64,000 nt of DNA from Caldifarciminota bacterium (GCA_025060695.1 JANXBH010000001.1:26730-90729); one strand, 5' to 3'. Positions 46,548-56,151 are shown, counted from the first letter of the stretch. Translations and numbers: made by a program. The notes: generated from the sequence alone by a model not told the origin.

Positions 46548-47161
46548 TGTCAATAACTGAAGCCTTAGTAAATTTCTTCTCAAAAATTATTTACGAAATC
46601 GGATATATTGGTGTAATGGTTCTTATGACTATGGAAAGTATGATATTTCCAGTTCCAAGCGAAGCGGTAATGCCTTTTGCTGGTTTTTTAATATACGAAA
46701 ATAAGTTTACTTGGATGGGAGTATTTACATACTCAACCTTAGGTAGTATATTAGGCTCGAGCTTGTCCTATATTATGGGACTATATGGTGGAAGAGCATT
46801 TGTCTTAAAATATGGAAAATATTTTTTACTTGAAAAGGAACATCTGGAATTTACTGAAAGATTTTTTAATAAGTATGGTGAAATAACTATACTTATTAGC
46901 AGATTTATACCTGTTGTAAGACACTTAATATCTATTCCTGCTGGTATGGCAAGAATGAATTTTTATAGATTTATAGTATTTACCACAATAGGTGCAAGTG
47001 CTTGGAATATGTTTTTGGCATATATAGGATATATTCTAAAAAGCAACTGGAAAGAAATAATGAAATATAGCAAAGTCATTGATATTTTTGTAATTCTAGC
47101 CCTTGTTGGAATGGTAGTTTATTTTGTATATCATCAAATTAGCATAAGAAAAAGGGCATGA
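46547..47161 (+). CDS. DedA-family membrane protein
   Basis: A 204-residue VTT-domain protein of the undecaprenyl-phosphate/phospholipid flippase superfamily. ESMIFPVPSEAVMPFAG and the arginine-containing FIPVVRHLISIPAGMARM are signature segments, with four to six membrane segments. The GTG start is supported by AAAGGAG about 7 nt upstream inside the previous gene, an example of an SD used within an operon. Confidence 0.9.
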   Translation: MSITEALVNFFSKIIYEIGYIGVMVLMTMESMIFPVPSEAVMPFAGFLIYENKFTWMGVFTYSTLGSILGSSLSYIMGLYGGRAFVLKYGKYFLLEKEHLEFTERFFNKYGEITILISRFIPVVRHLISIPAGMARMNFYRFIVFTTIGASAWNMFLAYIGYILKSNWKEIMKYSKVIDIFVILALVGMVVYFVYHQISIRKRA

Positions 47162-47841
47162 TAAGAGGTATAATTTTTGATTTAGATAATACACTTGTTG
47201 ATTTTGCAAGATTTAAAGAAATTTCAGTGAAAAGTGCAATAGAAGCAATGCTTGATGCGGGATTAAAAATAGATCCAAACTTAGCATATGAGAAGATATT
47301 TAAAATATATGAAGAGAAAGGATGGGAATATCAGAAGGTATTTGATGAATTTTTATTAGATGTGATTGGATATATAGACTACAAGATTTTGGCAAGTGGT
47401 ATAGTTGCATACAGGAGAGCAAAGGATGGCTCTTTGGCACTATATCCTAATGTTGTAAAGACCTTACTGGACCTTATTAAAAGAGGTATAAAACTCGCTG
47501 TAGTATCTGATGCCCCCGCATTGCAAGCTTGGACAAGACTTGTTCAAATGAATTTACATCATATTTTTGACGTTGTAATTACTTTTGATGATACAGGAAA
47601 AAGAAAACCAGAACCAGAACCATTTTTAAAAGCTCTTGAAAAATTAAATTTAAAACCAGATGAAGTTATCATGGTTGGAGACTGGGCTGAAAGGGACATA
47701 GTAGGAGCAAAACTTGTAGGCATTAGAACTGTATTTGCACGATACGGAGATGTTTTTAAAACAATCAATTCTGGAGCACATTGGGAAATAGATAGTATTG
47801 AAGAAATTATAAAAATCTTAGATAGTGAAAATAGCTTTTAG
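47158..47841 (+). CDS. HAD-superfamily IA hydrolase
   Basis: A 227-residue HAD phosphatase. Motif I FDLDNTLVD (about 7-15), motif II VVSDA, motif III lysine in GKRKPEPEPF, motif IV VGDWAERDIVGA. Resembles phosphoglycolate-phosphatase-like and archaeal-type HAD proteins. Overlaps dedA by 4 bp and the convergent sufB by 4 bp. Confidence 0.85.
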   Translation: MIRGIIFDLDNTLVDFARFKEISVKSAIEAMLDAGLKIDPNLAYEKIFKIYEEKGWEYQKVFDEFLLDVIGYIDYKILASGIVAYRRAKDGSLALYPNVVKTLLDLIKRGIKLAVVSDAPALQAWTRLVQMNLHHIFDVVITFDDTGKRKPEPEPFLKALEKLNLKPDEVIMVGDWAERDIVGAKLVGIRTVFARYGDVFKTINSGAHWEIDSIEEIIKILDSENSF

Positions 47842-49304
47842 CCTACACTTCCTTCCATCTCAAGCTCAATTAATCTATTTAGTTCAATAGCATATTCCAT
47901 AGGCAGCGATTTTGAAAGTGGTTCAATAAATCCCATTACTATCATAGTAGTTGCTTCTTTTTCACTTAAACCCCTACTCATAAGATAGAATATTTGCTCC
48001 TCACCAATTCTACCAACTTTTGCTTCATGAGCTATATTAACTCTATCAGCTTCAATTTCAATATATGGATATGTATTGCTTGTAGAATAGTCATCCATAA
48101 TTAAAGCATCGCATGAAACTGAAATTTTAGCATTTTCAGCATTCTTGTGAACTTGAACAAGTCCTCTATATGTTGAAATTCCACCACCTTTTGAAATACT
48201 CTTTGAAGTAATAGTAGCTTTACAATTTGGAGCCATAATTACTACTTTTCCTCCTGTATCGTGCCACATATTAGTATTTGCAAAACTCATAGAAAGTATA
48301 TCAGCCCTACTGTTTTCTCCAATAAGTATAGCACTTGGATATTTCATATTTCTTCCACTTCCAAGTTCTCCTGAAATCCACTCCATAAAACCACCTTTAT
48401 AAACCTTCGCCCTTTTAGTTACAAGATTTAATACATTCCTTGACCAGTTTTGTATTGTAGTATATCTTACATGTGCTCCTTCTTTTACTATAACTTCAAC
48501 TACTGCAGCATGAAGTGTATGAGTATCGTATATGGGTGCAGTACAACCTTCTACATAATGAACATATGAGCCCTCCTCCGCAATTATCAAGGTTCTTTCA
48601 AACTGACCAAACCTTTCGTAGTTTATTCTAAAATATGCTTGTAATGGTATTTCAACTTTTACTCCTTTTGGGACATATACAAACGAACCACCTGACCAAA
48701 CGGCAGTATTTAACGCTGCAAATTTATTATCACTTGCAGGAACAACAGTTCCAAAATATTCCTTAACTATATCAGGATACTTTTTCAATCCTTCATCCAT
48801 AGAGAGAAATACAACACCCTTCTCCTCTAAGTCTTTTCTAATATTAGAGTATACTACCTCTGAATCGTATTGTGCTTCAACTCCACCAAGAAACTTTCTT
48901 TCTGCTTCAGGTATACCAAGCTTTTCGTATGTCCTTCTAATATACTCAGGAACTTCATCCCAACTTTTTGCAATCTTACTTGTAGGTCTTACATAGTATA
49001 CTATTTCATCGAAATTAATATCATCAAGATTTACGCCCCAATTAGGTATCTCCTTTTTTAAAAATACTTCATATGCTTTTAGTCTTATTTGCGTCATCCA
49101 ATCAGGCTCATTTTTTAGTTTTGAAATTAAAAGAACTTTCTCAGCACTCAGTCCTGGCTCACTCACATACTCATAAACCGCATCCTCGTCTCTAAATCCA
49201 TACTTACTATAGTCTATATCAAGTTGAAATTCTTCCTCAACTATAGTTTTTTTCTTTTCAGGAACTATTTCTAAAATTTCTTCTTCTATTCTTGTCTTTT
49301 CCAT
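47838..49304 (-). CDS. sufB: Fe-S cluster assembly scaffold protein SufB
   Basis: SufB forms the SufBCD scaffold with SufC. The 488-residue length and the blocks KGVKVEIPLQAYFRIN, GSYVHYVEGCTAP, LVTKRA and AHEAKVGRIGEEQIFYLMSRG are diagnostic. The N-terminal 25 residues are an acidic extension. GGGAG precedes the ATG by 7 nt. The operon is sufC-ferritin-sufB; no sufD or sufS is present. Confidence 0.95.
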   Translation of the reverse strand: MEKTRIEEEILEIVPEKKKTIVEEEFQLDIDYSKYGFRDEDAVYEYVSEPGLSAEKVLLISKLKNEPDWMTQIRLKAYEVFLKKEIPNWGVNLDDINFDEIVYYVRPTSKIAKSWDEVPEYIRRTYEKLGIPEAERKFLGGVEAQYDSEVVYSNIRKDLEEKGVVFLSMDEGLKKYPDIVKEYFGTVVPASDNKFAALNTAVWSGGSFVYVPKGVKVEIPLQAYFRINYERFGQFERTLIIAEEGSYVHYVEGCTAPIYDTHTLHAAVVEVIVKEGAHVRYTTIQNWSRNVLNLVTKRAKVYKGGFMEWISGELGSGRNMKYPSAILIGENSRADILSMSFANTNMWHDTGGKVVIMAPNCKATITSKSISKGGGISTYRGLVQVHKNAENAKISVSCDALIMDDYSTSNTYPYIEIEADRVNIAHEAKVGRIGEEQIFYLMSRGLSEKEATTMIVMGFIEPLSKSLPMEYAIELNRLIELEMEGSVG

Positions 49305-49306
49305 AC

Positions 49307-49726
49307 TTATACTCCCAGTTTTTCTAAAATCTTCTTAAGTTCATCTCTATGTCTTGCTTCATCCACTATGATGTTTTCTAACTGAACTTTAATATCAATA
49401 TGTCCAAGTTTCTCGGCAAGTTTTGCATGATTTGCATATCTTTCAATTGTTTTTTCCTCTGCATTTAGTAATTCCTCTATCATCTCTCTTGGATCTTCCG
49501 TAATTTTAAAAGATTTTGGAACGACAGAAGGAGTTCCACCAAGTGCAGAAATTTTGTCAGATAAATACTTTGCATGTTCAAGCTCGTCATTTATTTCATT
49601 TAAAAAGAACTCCTTTAACTCTACTCTATTTATACCCTTTATAAGTGCAGAATAAGTAATATATTGAATTATGGCACTATACTCAAATGCCAAGTCTTCG
49701 TTTAGTGCATCTATGAGCTCTTTCAT
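49307..49726 (-). CDS. Ferritin-like di-iron protein inside the suf operon
   Basis: A 139-residue four-helix protein of the bacterioferritin/Dps-like type. Probable di-iron ligands are in EDLAFEYSAIIQY, NDELEHA, EEKTIERY and DEARHRDEL. AGGAGG lies about 8 nt before the ATG, which overlaps the sufC end by 4 bp. Its place between sufC and sufB suggests iron supply to, or oxygen protection of, cluster assembly; that is inference. Confidence 0.87.
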   Translation of the reverse strand: MKELIDALNEDLAFEYSAIIQYITYSALIKGINRVELKEFFLNEINDELEHAKYLSDKISALGGTPSVVPKSFKITEDPREMIEELLNAEEKTIERYANHAKLAEKLGHIDIKVQLENIIVDEARHRDELKKILEKLGV

Positions 49727-50496
49727 AGTTTTACCTCCTCCTTTTCCTCTATACCATATCTTAGATAACCTTCACTTTCAAGCTCTTGAGCTAATTTATA
49801 GTCCCCCTTATCTACAATCTTTCCATCAATAATTACATACACGTAGTCTGGCTTAATATAATTTAAAATTCTTTGATAGTGAGTAATAATAATTACACCC
49901 ATATTATTCTCCTTTACCAATCTATTTACATTTTCTGAAACAATCTTCACTGCATCTATGTCAAGACCGGAATCTATCTCATCTAATATAGCTATTTCTG
50001 GTTTTAAAACTGACATTTGAACTATTTCGGTTCTTTTCTTTTCCCCACCAGAAAATCCTACATTTAAAAATCTATCTATCATCTCTTCTTTCATACCTGC
50101 ACTAACAAGTGCATTTTTTAATTCCTTTCTAAATTCCATAACATTTGGTTTTTTATCGGTATTTTCAAACCTTTTTGCATAACTTTGCCATAAAAATGTA
50201 GAAAGTCTTACTCCGTCTATTTCAAGAGGATGCTGAAATGCAAGAAATATTCCAAGTTTTGCTCTTTCATCGGGCGAAAGTTCTAATATATTTTTATCTT
50301 TGTAAATAACTTCCCCTTCTATAACTTGATATTTTGGATGACCCATTATAGCATATGCAAGTGTAGACTTTCCACTACCATTTGGACCCATAATCGCATG
50401 TATTTCACCCCTTTTAACTTCAAAAGAGACACCCTTAAGAATTTCATTCTCTTCTATCTTAACTCTTAAATTTTTTACAATAAGTTTTTCAGACAT
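49723..50496 (-). CDS. sufC: Fe-S cluster assembly ATPase SufC
   Basis: ABC-type ATPase of the SufBC complex. Walker A GPNGSGKST, the family HPKYQVIEGEV block, signature FSGGEKKRTEI, Walker B AILDEIDSGLDIDA and the HYQRIL switch are present. 257 residues. First gene of the operon, with TAAAAT 6 nt before the ATG. Confidence 0.95.
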   Translation of the reverse strand: MSEKLIVKNLRVKIEENEILKGVSFEVKRGEIHAIMGPNGSGKSTLAYAIMGHPKYQVIEGEVIYKDKNILELSPDERAKLGIFLAFQHPLEIDGVRLSTFLWQSYAKRFENTDKKPNVMEFRKELKNALVSAGMKEEMIDRFLNVGFSGGEKKRTEIVQMSVLKPEIAILDEIDSGLDIDAVKIVSENVNRLVKENNMGVIIITHYQRILNYIKPDYVYVIIDGKIVDKGDYKLAQELESEGYLRYGIEEKEEVKL

Positions 50497-50502
50497 AGAA
50501 AA

Positions 50503-50577
50503 ATTTTAAAGTATAAAATCCGACTAAAAAAGTAAGTTTTTAATTTTTATGGAACGAATATTAGATAACTTTAAAAT
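50503..50577. promoter_or_regulatory. Promoters of sufC (minus) and alaS (plus)
   Basis: TAAAAT minus (50508-50503) is 6 nt from ATG 50496. TAAAAT plus (50572-50577) is 1 nt before ATG 50579 and exactly 7 nt before GTG 50585. Confidence 0.5.
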
Positions 50578-50584
50578 TATGCGT

Positions 50585-53101
50585 GTGAAAGTAAATGAAA
50601 TAAGAAAAACATTTTTAGAATTTTTCAAAGAAAAGGGTCATTTAATATATCCCTCCAGTTCACTATTACCAATTGGAGATAATACTCTACTCTTTACTAA
50701 CGCTGGCATGAATCAGTTTAAGGTATATTTCTTAGGTGAAGCGGAACCACCATCTAAGAGAATCACCACATGTCAAAAGTGTTTAAGAGCAGGCGGAAAA
50801 CATAATGACTTAGATAACGTTGGATATACAAGAAGACATCATACATTCTTTGAAATGCTCGGTAATTTCTCTTTTGGAGATTACTTTAAAAAAGAAGCTA
50901 TACTTTGGGCTTGGGAATTATTAACAAAAGTATTTAAAATACCAAAAGAAAAGCTATATGTTAGTGTATACTATTTAGATGAAGAGAGTTATAATATATG
51001 GAAAGATGAAGTTAAAGTAGAAAGTGAAAGGATATATAAATTTGGTGAGAAGGATAATTTTTGGGAAATGGGTGATATTGGACCTTGTGGTCCTTCAACT
51101 GAAATATATTATGACTTAGGTGATGAAAAATTAGAACTATGGAACATTGTATTTATGGAATACAATAGGAAGTCAGATGGGACATTAGAAAAACTTCCAA
51201 AGAAAAACGTGGATACGGGAATGGGATTAGAAAGATTACTTTCAGTCTTAGAAGGGACAAATAATAATTACCATACATCACTATTTGTACCCATAATAAA
51301 TGAAATTGAAAATATTACAAAAGTAAAGTATAGTGAAGAGACAGGAATAGCTCATAGAGTAATAGCGGACCATATTAGAGCACTTGTATTTGCAATATCA
51401 GATGGGATATATCCTTCTAACTACTCAAGAGGATACGTATTAAGAAGAATACTAAGAAGAGCATACAAGTTTGCACAAAAACTAAATGTAAATGAACCTA
51501 TACTGCATAGACTTGTAGATGTAGTTTATGAAATAATGAAAGACGCATATCCTGAACTTTCAGAGAATATAAAAATTGTTAAGGATATAATAAAAAGCGA
51601 AGAGGAAAAATATATTCAAACTATAGGAAGAAATATAGTTTATCTAAACGAAGTGGTTCAAAAATCAGTAGAAGTGATAGAAGGAGAAGATATATTTAGA
51701 CTATACGATACTTATGGAATTCCTATTGATTTAATTGAAGAGTATGCAAAGGAAAGGAATTTGAAGTTAGATTTAGAAGAATACGATATGATTTTAGAAG
51801 AAAAGAAGAGAGGAAGCAGGGAAAAGAAAAAATCATTACTAATTGAAAATTGGGATTATATTGATAAGAGCTATAAATCTACTAATTTTGTAGGATATGA
51901 CCTTTTAAGCTATAAAACCAAGATTGCAAAATATAAGTTTGAAAATGAAAAAGTATATATAGTTCTATTTGATAGCCCATTTTATGCTGAGGGTGGAGGG
52001 CAAGTGGGTGATAGAGGTTATTTAATCTTTGAAGATGGTAGTAAAGTTTATATAGAGGATACAAAAAAAATACTAAATGATATTGTACTTATAGCAAGGA
52101 ATGGTGTTTTTAAAAACTTTAAAGACTTAAATGTAAATGCAATAGTGGATAAAGATTTTAGAAGGTCAAACCAAAGAGCACATACCGCAACTCATTTACT
52201 TCATGCATCTTTACATAAAATTATAGGTGAGCATGCAAGACAACAAGGTTCACTCGTTGAAAACGATAGACTAAGGTTTGACTTTTCACATACAAGGGCG
52301 TTAACAGATGAAGAGATAAAAGCTATTGAAAATATGGTAAATGAGAAGATTATGGAGAACATTGACGTAGTTTGGCAATACAAGGAATATTTAGAAGCGA
52401 TAAATGAGGGTGCGATTGCTATATTTGAAGAAAAATATGGAAATATAGTAAGAGTTGTAAGTATTGGTGATTTTAGTATGGAGCTTTGCGGTGGTACACA
52501 TGTAAGAAAAACTGGAGAAATTGGATTTTTTAAAATTATAAAAGAGGAAGCAATTAGTAGCGGAGTAAGAAGAATAAATGCTTTAGTTGGGAAAAAAGCA
52601 ATAGAATATATTAGAGAAATAGAGCTAATATTAAGGAAGTCTTCATTTCTTTTAAAGTCAGAAATAAAGGAAATTCCAAATAAAATTGAAAAAATCTATG
52701 AAAATTATAGGATTTTACAGGATAAGTGTGTCAGTTTAGAAGATAAATATGCAAATAAGATTTCACAGGAAATTGAATATACTGAACATAATGGAATTAA
52801 AATATACTTTAGAATATTCCACGACATAGATATGGAATTGCTTAGAAAAATTGCGGACAGGTTAGATAATAAAAATAGTATAGTTTTGTTATTTTCAAAA
52901 GAGAGAAATAAAGTTATAGCGCATATTAGAGTAGGAAGGTCTATTTCTAATAGAATTAGTTCAAAAGAGTTAATAGTAAATATTTTAGGTAAAGGGGGTG
53001 GTTCTGAAACTAAGGCTGAAGGTGGGACTGAAGATTTAAGTATCTTAAATAATTTAGAGAGTAAAGTAAGAAATAAAATAAATGAGTTGTTAAAGGCTTA
53101 G
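50585..53101 (+). CDS. alaS: Alanyl-tRNA synthetase
   Basis: Class II synthetase with catalytic core (FTNAGMNQF, TCQKCLRAGGKHNDL, RRHHTFFEMLGNFSFGDYF), tRNA domain, and editing domain (AHTATHLLH; CGGTH). The C-Ala domain is short. The GTG at 50585 gives an N-terminus MKVNEIRKTFLEFF that matches the family and sits 7 nt after TAAAAT. ATG at 50579 or 50549 would add 2 or 12 residues. 838 residues. The end overlaps fmt by 12 bp. Confidence 0.94.
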   Translation: MKVNEIRKTFLEFFKEKGHLIYPSSSLLPIGDNTLLFTNAGMNQFKVYFLGEAEPPSKRITTCQKCLRAGGKHNDLDNVGYTRRHHTFFEMLGNFSFGDYFKKEAILWAWELLTKVFKIPKEKLYVSVYYLDEESYNIWKDEVKVESERIYKFGEKDNFWEMGDIGPCGPSTEIYYDLGDEKLELWNIVFMEYNRKSDGTLEKLPKKNVDTGMGLERLLSVLEGTNNNYHTSLFVPIINEIENITKVKYSEETGIAHRVIADHIRALVFAISDGIYPSNYSRGYVLRRILRRAYKFAQKLNVNEPILHRLVDVVYEIMKDAYPELSENIKIVKDIIKSEEEKYIQTIGRNIVYLNEVVQKSVEVIEGEDIFRLYDTYGIPIDLIEEYAKERNLKLDLEEYDMILEEKKRGSREKKKSLLIENWDYIDKSYKSTNFVGYDLLSYKTKIAKYKFENEKVYIVLFDSPFYAEGGGQVGDRGYLIFEDGSKVYIEDTKKILNDIVLIARNGVFKNFKDLNVNAIVDKDFRRSNQRAHTATHLLHASLHKIIGEHARQQGSLVENDRLRFDFSHTRALTDEEIKAIENMVNEKIMENIDVVWQYKEYLEAINEGAIAIFEEKYGNIVRVVSIGDFSMELCGGTHVRKTGEIGFFKIIKEEAISSGVRRINALVGKKAIEYIREIELILRKSSFLLKSEIKEIPNKIEKIYENYRILQDKCVSLEDKYANKISQEIEYTEHNGIKIYFRIFHDIDMELLRKIADRLDNKNSIVLLFSKERNKVIAHIRVGRSISNRISSKELIVNILGKGGGSETKAEGGTEDLSILNNLESKVRNKINELLKA

Positions 53102-53977
53102 TATTTTTTTGCCATATCCGTTTATAAAGTCCAATACACTCATCCTTCTTGAATTTTCAGGTTGCACTTCTAATATTTTAACTCCCCCTCCAATAGCCCC
53201 AATTATAAAATTCTCCTTATCTATATATATTTTTCCCGGTATTTCCACCTTTTCTATAGGTATAGCCCTATAGAACTTTAGAAGCATTCCTTTTATATAT
53301 GCTCTTGCAGTTGGCTTAGGTGATAGTGCATTTATCTTCCTTACAAGTCTTATATAGTCTTCATTAAAATCTAAAAATAACTCTTCCTTTTTTATTTTCC
53401 TTGCATAGGAAGAAATACCTTCTTGCTCTCTTAATATTGCTCTTTCATTTTTAAGCTCGTCTATTGAAGATTTTAGCAATTTTGCACTTAATTTTGCTAA
53501 AATTGGTAATAAATCTCCTTTTGTATTTTCGATTGAGTATTCTATTTTCTCTTGCTTTACTATTTTTCCTTCATCTACCTTTTCATTCATTACAATTATA
53601 CTTATTCCAAGTTCTTCTCCATCCATCATTGTTCTTTCTATTGGTGCTGGTCCCCTATACTTTGGAAGTAGTGAAGGGTGTATATTCAGTGGTGCTATTT
53701 TAGGAAGCATTAAAGTTTTAGTTTTTAAAATTTTCCCATAATCGCAAACTATGATAAAATCTGGTCTTTCCTTAAATTCTATATCTTCCGGACTTTCAAC
53801 TTGAATAACCTCTATATTTCTTTCTTGTGCTAATTTCTTAATAGCTGGAGAATATTCTTTTAGTCCTCTACCCTTTTTTCTGTCAGGTATAGTAATTACT
53901 TTTTGAATAGTTATATGATTTAATAATTCTAAGAAAACTAAGCTTCCAAAATCACCACTTGAAAAGTAGTAATTCAT
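53090..53977 (-). CDS. fmt: Methionyl-tRNA formyltransferase
   Basis: Formylates initiator tRNA. N-terminal formyltransferase with SGDFGSLVFLELL and the HPSLLPKYRGPAPI motif (including the catalytic His); the C-terminal domain starts near 200 with RLVRKINALSPKPTARAYI. 295 residues, slightly short. Overlaps the zinc-protein gene upstream by 4 bp. Formylation matters for leaderless initiation, as 70S initiation uses fMet-tRNA. Confidence 0.92.
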   Translation of the reverse strand: MNYYFSSGDFGSLVFLELLNHITIQKVITIPDRKKGRGLKEYSPAIKKLAQERNIEVIQVESPEDIEFKERPDFIIVCDYGKILKTKTLMLPKIAPLNIHPSLLPKYRGPAPIERTMMDGEELGISIIVMNEKVDEGKIVKQEKIEYSIENTKGDLLPILAKLSAKLLKSSIDELKNERAILREQEGISSYARKIKKEELFLDFNEDYIRLVRKINALSPKPTARAYIKGMLLKFYRAIPIEKVEIPGKIYIDKENFIIGAIGGGVKILEVQPENSRRMSVLDFINGYGKKILSL

Positions 53978-54195
53978 TCATTACAGGAACAATTTCCCCC
54001 ACAACAGCAACTGTGATTTATGGAACTTAATATAAGTTTAGTGTAGTATTCTTGATCCTCATTGAACTTTTTAATACACTCATCTGAACAAAATGTAAGA
54101 AGATACTCATCTACTTGATAAGTCAAGGTATTTTCATTATAATCTACGTTCTCCCAACATACTGGGCAAGTTAAAATTGCATATCTTGGTGTCAT
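53974..54195 (-). CDS. Small cysteine-rich YHS/TRASH-like metal-binding protein
   Basis: A 73-residue protein with a CPVC pair at residues 10-13, then FCSDECIKKF (YHS/TRASH-like) and a C-terminal metal-trap-like SCCCGGNCSCNE. It probably binds zinc, copper or iron. Starts 6 nt after TAAAAT, whose TAA is the tryptophanase stop codon. Overlaps fmt by 4 bp. Confidence 0.72.
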   Translation of the reverse strand: MTPRYAILTCPVCWENVDYNENTLTYQVDEYLLTFCSDECIKKFNEDQEYYTKLILSSINHSCCCGGNCSCNE

Positions 54196-54201
54196 ATTTA
54201 A

Positions 54202-54207
54202 ATTTTA
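54202..54207 (-). promoter_or_regulatory. TAAAAT promoter of the cysteine-rich gene, overlapping the tryptophanase stop
   Basis: TAAAAT (54207-54202) is 6 nt from ATG 54195. Its first three bases are the tnaA TAA stop. Confidence 0.5.
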
Positions 54208-55554
54208 AAGCTCATTTGTCCAATTTTCAACTGGTTCTAAATAAGACCTAAAATGCCTTAAAAATCTTGACTCTTTTACAATTTTCATCCCTTTTATTTT
54301 GTGCCTTTTTTCTTTTATAAGATTGAAAATGTCTACAACGTATTCTAAATGACTTTTTGTATAAACTCTTCTTGGTATTGCAAGTCTTACGAAATTATAC
54401 CTTGCATCTTTAAACATGAATTTTCCAACCTCTACAGCTCTAATTCCACCTTCAATATAAAGTGCAACAACTAAGCTTTGACCGGGAAATTCGCTTTCAT
54501 CTATATGTTCCAAAAATCTCTTAGCTTCTACATAAATCGCATGTCCTCCAAATGGTCTCATTACAGGAATATTTATTTTACATAAACTTTCTACCAAAAA
54601 TTTAACCTGATTTATTCTATGACTTAAATAGTTTTCATCAATACCTTCAAATAAACCTACAGAAATAATCTCTAAATCCCTACCTGCCATACCTCCATAT
54701 GTAGGGAAGCCTTCAAATAAAACTAAATAGCTTCTAAATTCCTCGGCAAGCTCCCTGTCATCAAGTGCTATAAATCCACCTATATGATTTAGTCCATCTT
54801 TTTTCGCACTAAATGTAATTATATCTGCATAACTTAAAGTTTCATTTACAATTTCAAGTATTGACTTATTTGAATAATTTTTATCTCTTAACTTAAGAAG
54901 ATAACTATTTTCTGATACTCTACAAGCATCTATAAGCAATTTAACTCCATATTTACTACATAAAAATTTAGTTTCTCTTACATTTTCAATACTTACCGCT
55001 TGACCACCACCACTATTGTTAGTAATAGTAAGAACTACAAATCTTACTCTATCTCTATGTTTTTTCAATAAATCCTCTAATTTATTTAAGTCTATATTAC
55101 CTTTAAATGGATACTCACTTTCAATATCGTGCTCCTCAGGTATATCGTAAATAATAGCACCACCAAATTCAAAATTTGCCCTTGTAGTATCAAATAGAGT
55201 ATTAGATATTACAATATCTCCTTTTTTTAATAGTGATATAGTAATAATCCTTTCTCCTGCCCTTCCTTGATGAACGGGGATTACTTGAAGCTTTGTAGTA
55301 TATTTTCTTACTGCTTCTTCAAATTTATAATAACTTTCAGCGCCTGCATAACTTTCATCTCCAAGTATCATAGCACTTAGCTGATATTTACTAAGTGCGG
55401 AAGTTCCACTATCAGTTAACAAGTCTATAGTAACAACACTTGAAGGTAAAAAAAATACATTATAATGTGCTTCTTTTATATATTTTAGTCTATCTTCCCT
55501 TTTGGTAATAGGTATTGGTTCTACAACTTTTATTTTATATGGCTCAAAGTTCAT
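54205..55554 (-). CDS. tnaA: Tryptophanase (beta-eliminating lyase)
   Basis: PLP enzyme splitting tryptophan to indole, pyruvate and ammonia. LLTDSGTSALS, HQGRAGERI, TITNNSGGGQAVS, FSAKKDGLNHIGG (PLP lysine) and EGFPTYGG match the family. GIRAVEVGKF and RHF near the C-terminus follow tryptophanase rather than tyrosine phenol-lyase (SMERG). 449 residues. No room for a TnaC leader: TAAAAT is 7 nt before the ATG. Confidence 0.88.
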   Translation of the reverse strand: MNFEPYKIKVVEPIPITKREDRLKYIKEAHYNVFFLPSSVVTIDLLTDSGTSALSKYQLSAMILGDESYAGAESYYKFEEAVRKYTTKLQVIPVHQGRAGERIITISLLKKGDIVISNTLFDTTRANFEFGGAIIYDIPEEHDIESEYPFKGNIDLNKLEDLLKKHRDRVRFVVLTITNNSGGGQAVSIENVRETKFLCSKYGVKLLIDACRVSENSYLLKLRDKNYSNKSILEIVNETLSYADIITFSAKKDGLNHIGGFIALDDRELAEEFRSYLVLFEGFPTYGGMAGRDLEIISVGLFEGIDENYLSHRINQVKFLVESLCKINIPVMRPFGGHAIYVEAKRFLEHIDESEFPGQSLVVALYIEGGIRAVEVGKFMFKDARYNFVRLAIPRRVYTKSHLEYVVDIFNLIKEKRHKIKGMKIVKESRFLRHFRSYLEPVENWTNEL

Positions 55555-55561
55555 CTTTCAA

Positions 55562-55605
55562 ATTTTATAGCTTGTTTAGTTTATGTTAAGTTATACAATT
55601 ATAAT
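55562..55605. promoter_or_regulatory. Divergent promoters, tryptophanase / gene at 55612
   Basis: TAAAAT minus (55567-55562) is 7 nt from ATG 55554. TATAAT plus (55600-55605) is 6 nt from ATG 55612. Confidence 0.55.
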
Positions 55606-55611
55606 TTATAC

Positions 55612-55917
55612 ATGAGGTCAGTAAGTATCTTAAATTTGGAGCTAGAGGAAATCTTGCAAATGCTTTTAATGACTAAGAAAAGAACCCTTATTAACTTTTA
55701 CAAGAATAATAAGCATGTGGCATATATATATCTTGATGAAGATGGATATGTAATGTGTTCATATGAAGAATATAGAGACTACGATGCTTTGGATAATCTT
55801 GTTTTAGAGCAAAAACTACTTAGTGCTGAAATAATATTTGACCCTATAGTAAAAAGCGAATTTATGAAATGTTATAAAATTCCTCTTTTGGACTACCTAT
55901 TTAGTAGACTTTTTTAG
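55612..55917 (+). CDS. Small hypothetical protein, possibly DUF4388-like
   Basis: A 101-residue protein. Residues 5-70 (ELEEILQMLLMTKKRTLINF, a hairpin, then YEEYRDYDALDNLVL) loosely resemble DUF4388/PatA N-terminal domains. The match is weak. It has its own leaderless-type promoter and overlaps the convergent gene by 21 bp. Confidence 0.5.
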   Translation: MRSVSILNLELEEILQMLLMTKKRTLINFYKNNKHVAYIYLDEDGYVMCSYEEYRDYDALDNLVLEQKLLSAEIIFDPIVKSEFMKCYKIPLLDYLFSRLF

Positions 55918-56151
55918 TAGACTTTTTAAATGTTGTATTCTTTCATATTCCTTTCTTGATAGTTCTTCAATTTCCATATCGTTTAAGCCAAGTTCATTCG
56001 ATTTTGTATAAATCCCTTCTAAAATATTCTGATATACTATTTCAAAGAACTCATCTAATTGTAATTTTAAAAATTCAACAAATTCCTCCAATTCCATATA
56101 ACCTCTCTCACTCAGAAGTTCAATATATAACCTATAGATATAATTGTTCAT
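55897..56151 (-). CDS. Small helical hypothetical protein
   Basis: An 84-residue, strongly helical, acidic protein (LEEFVEFLKLQLDEFFEIV) of unknown family. Its ATG overlaps the previous gene's stop by 4 bp, supporting it as the last gene of the SPFH operon. Confidence 0.55.
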   Translation of the reverse strand: MNNYIYRLYIELLSERGYMELEEFVEFLKLQLDEFFEIVYQNILEGIYTKSNELGLNDMEIEELSRKEYERIQHLKSLLKKSTK

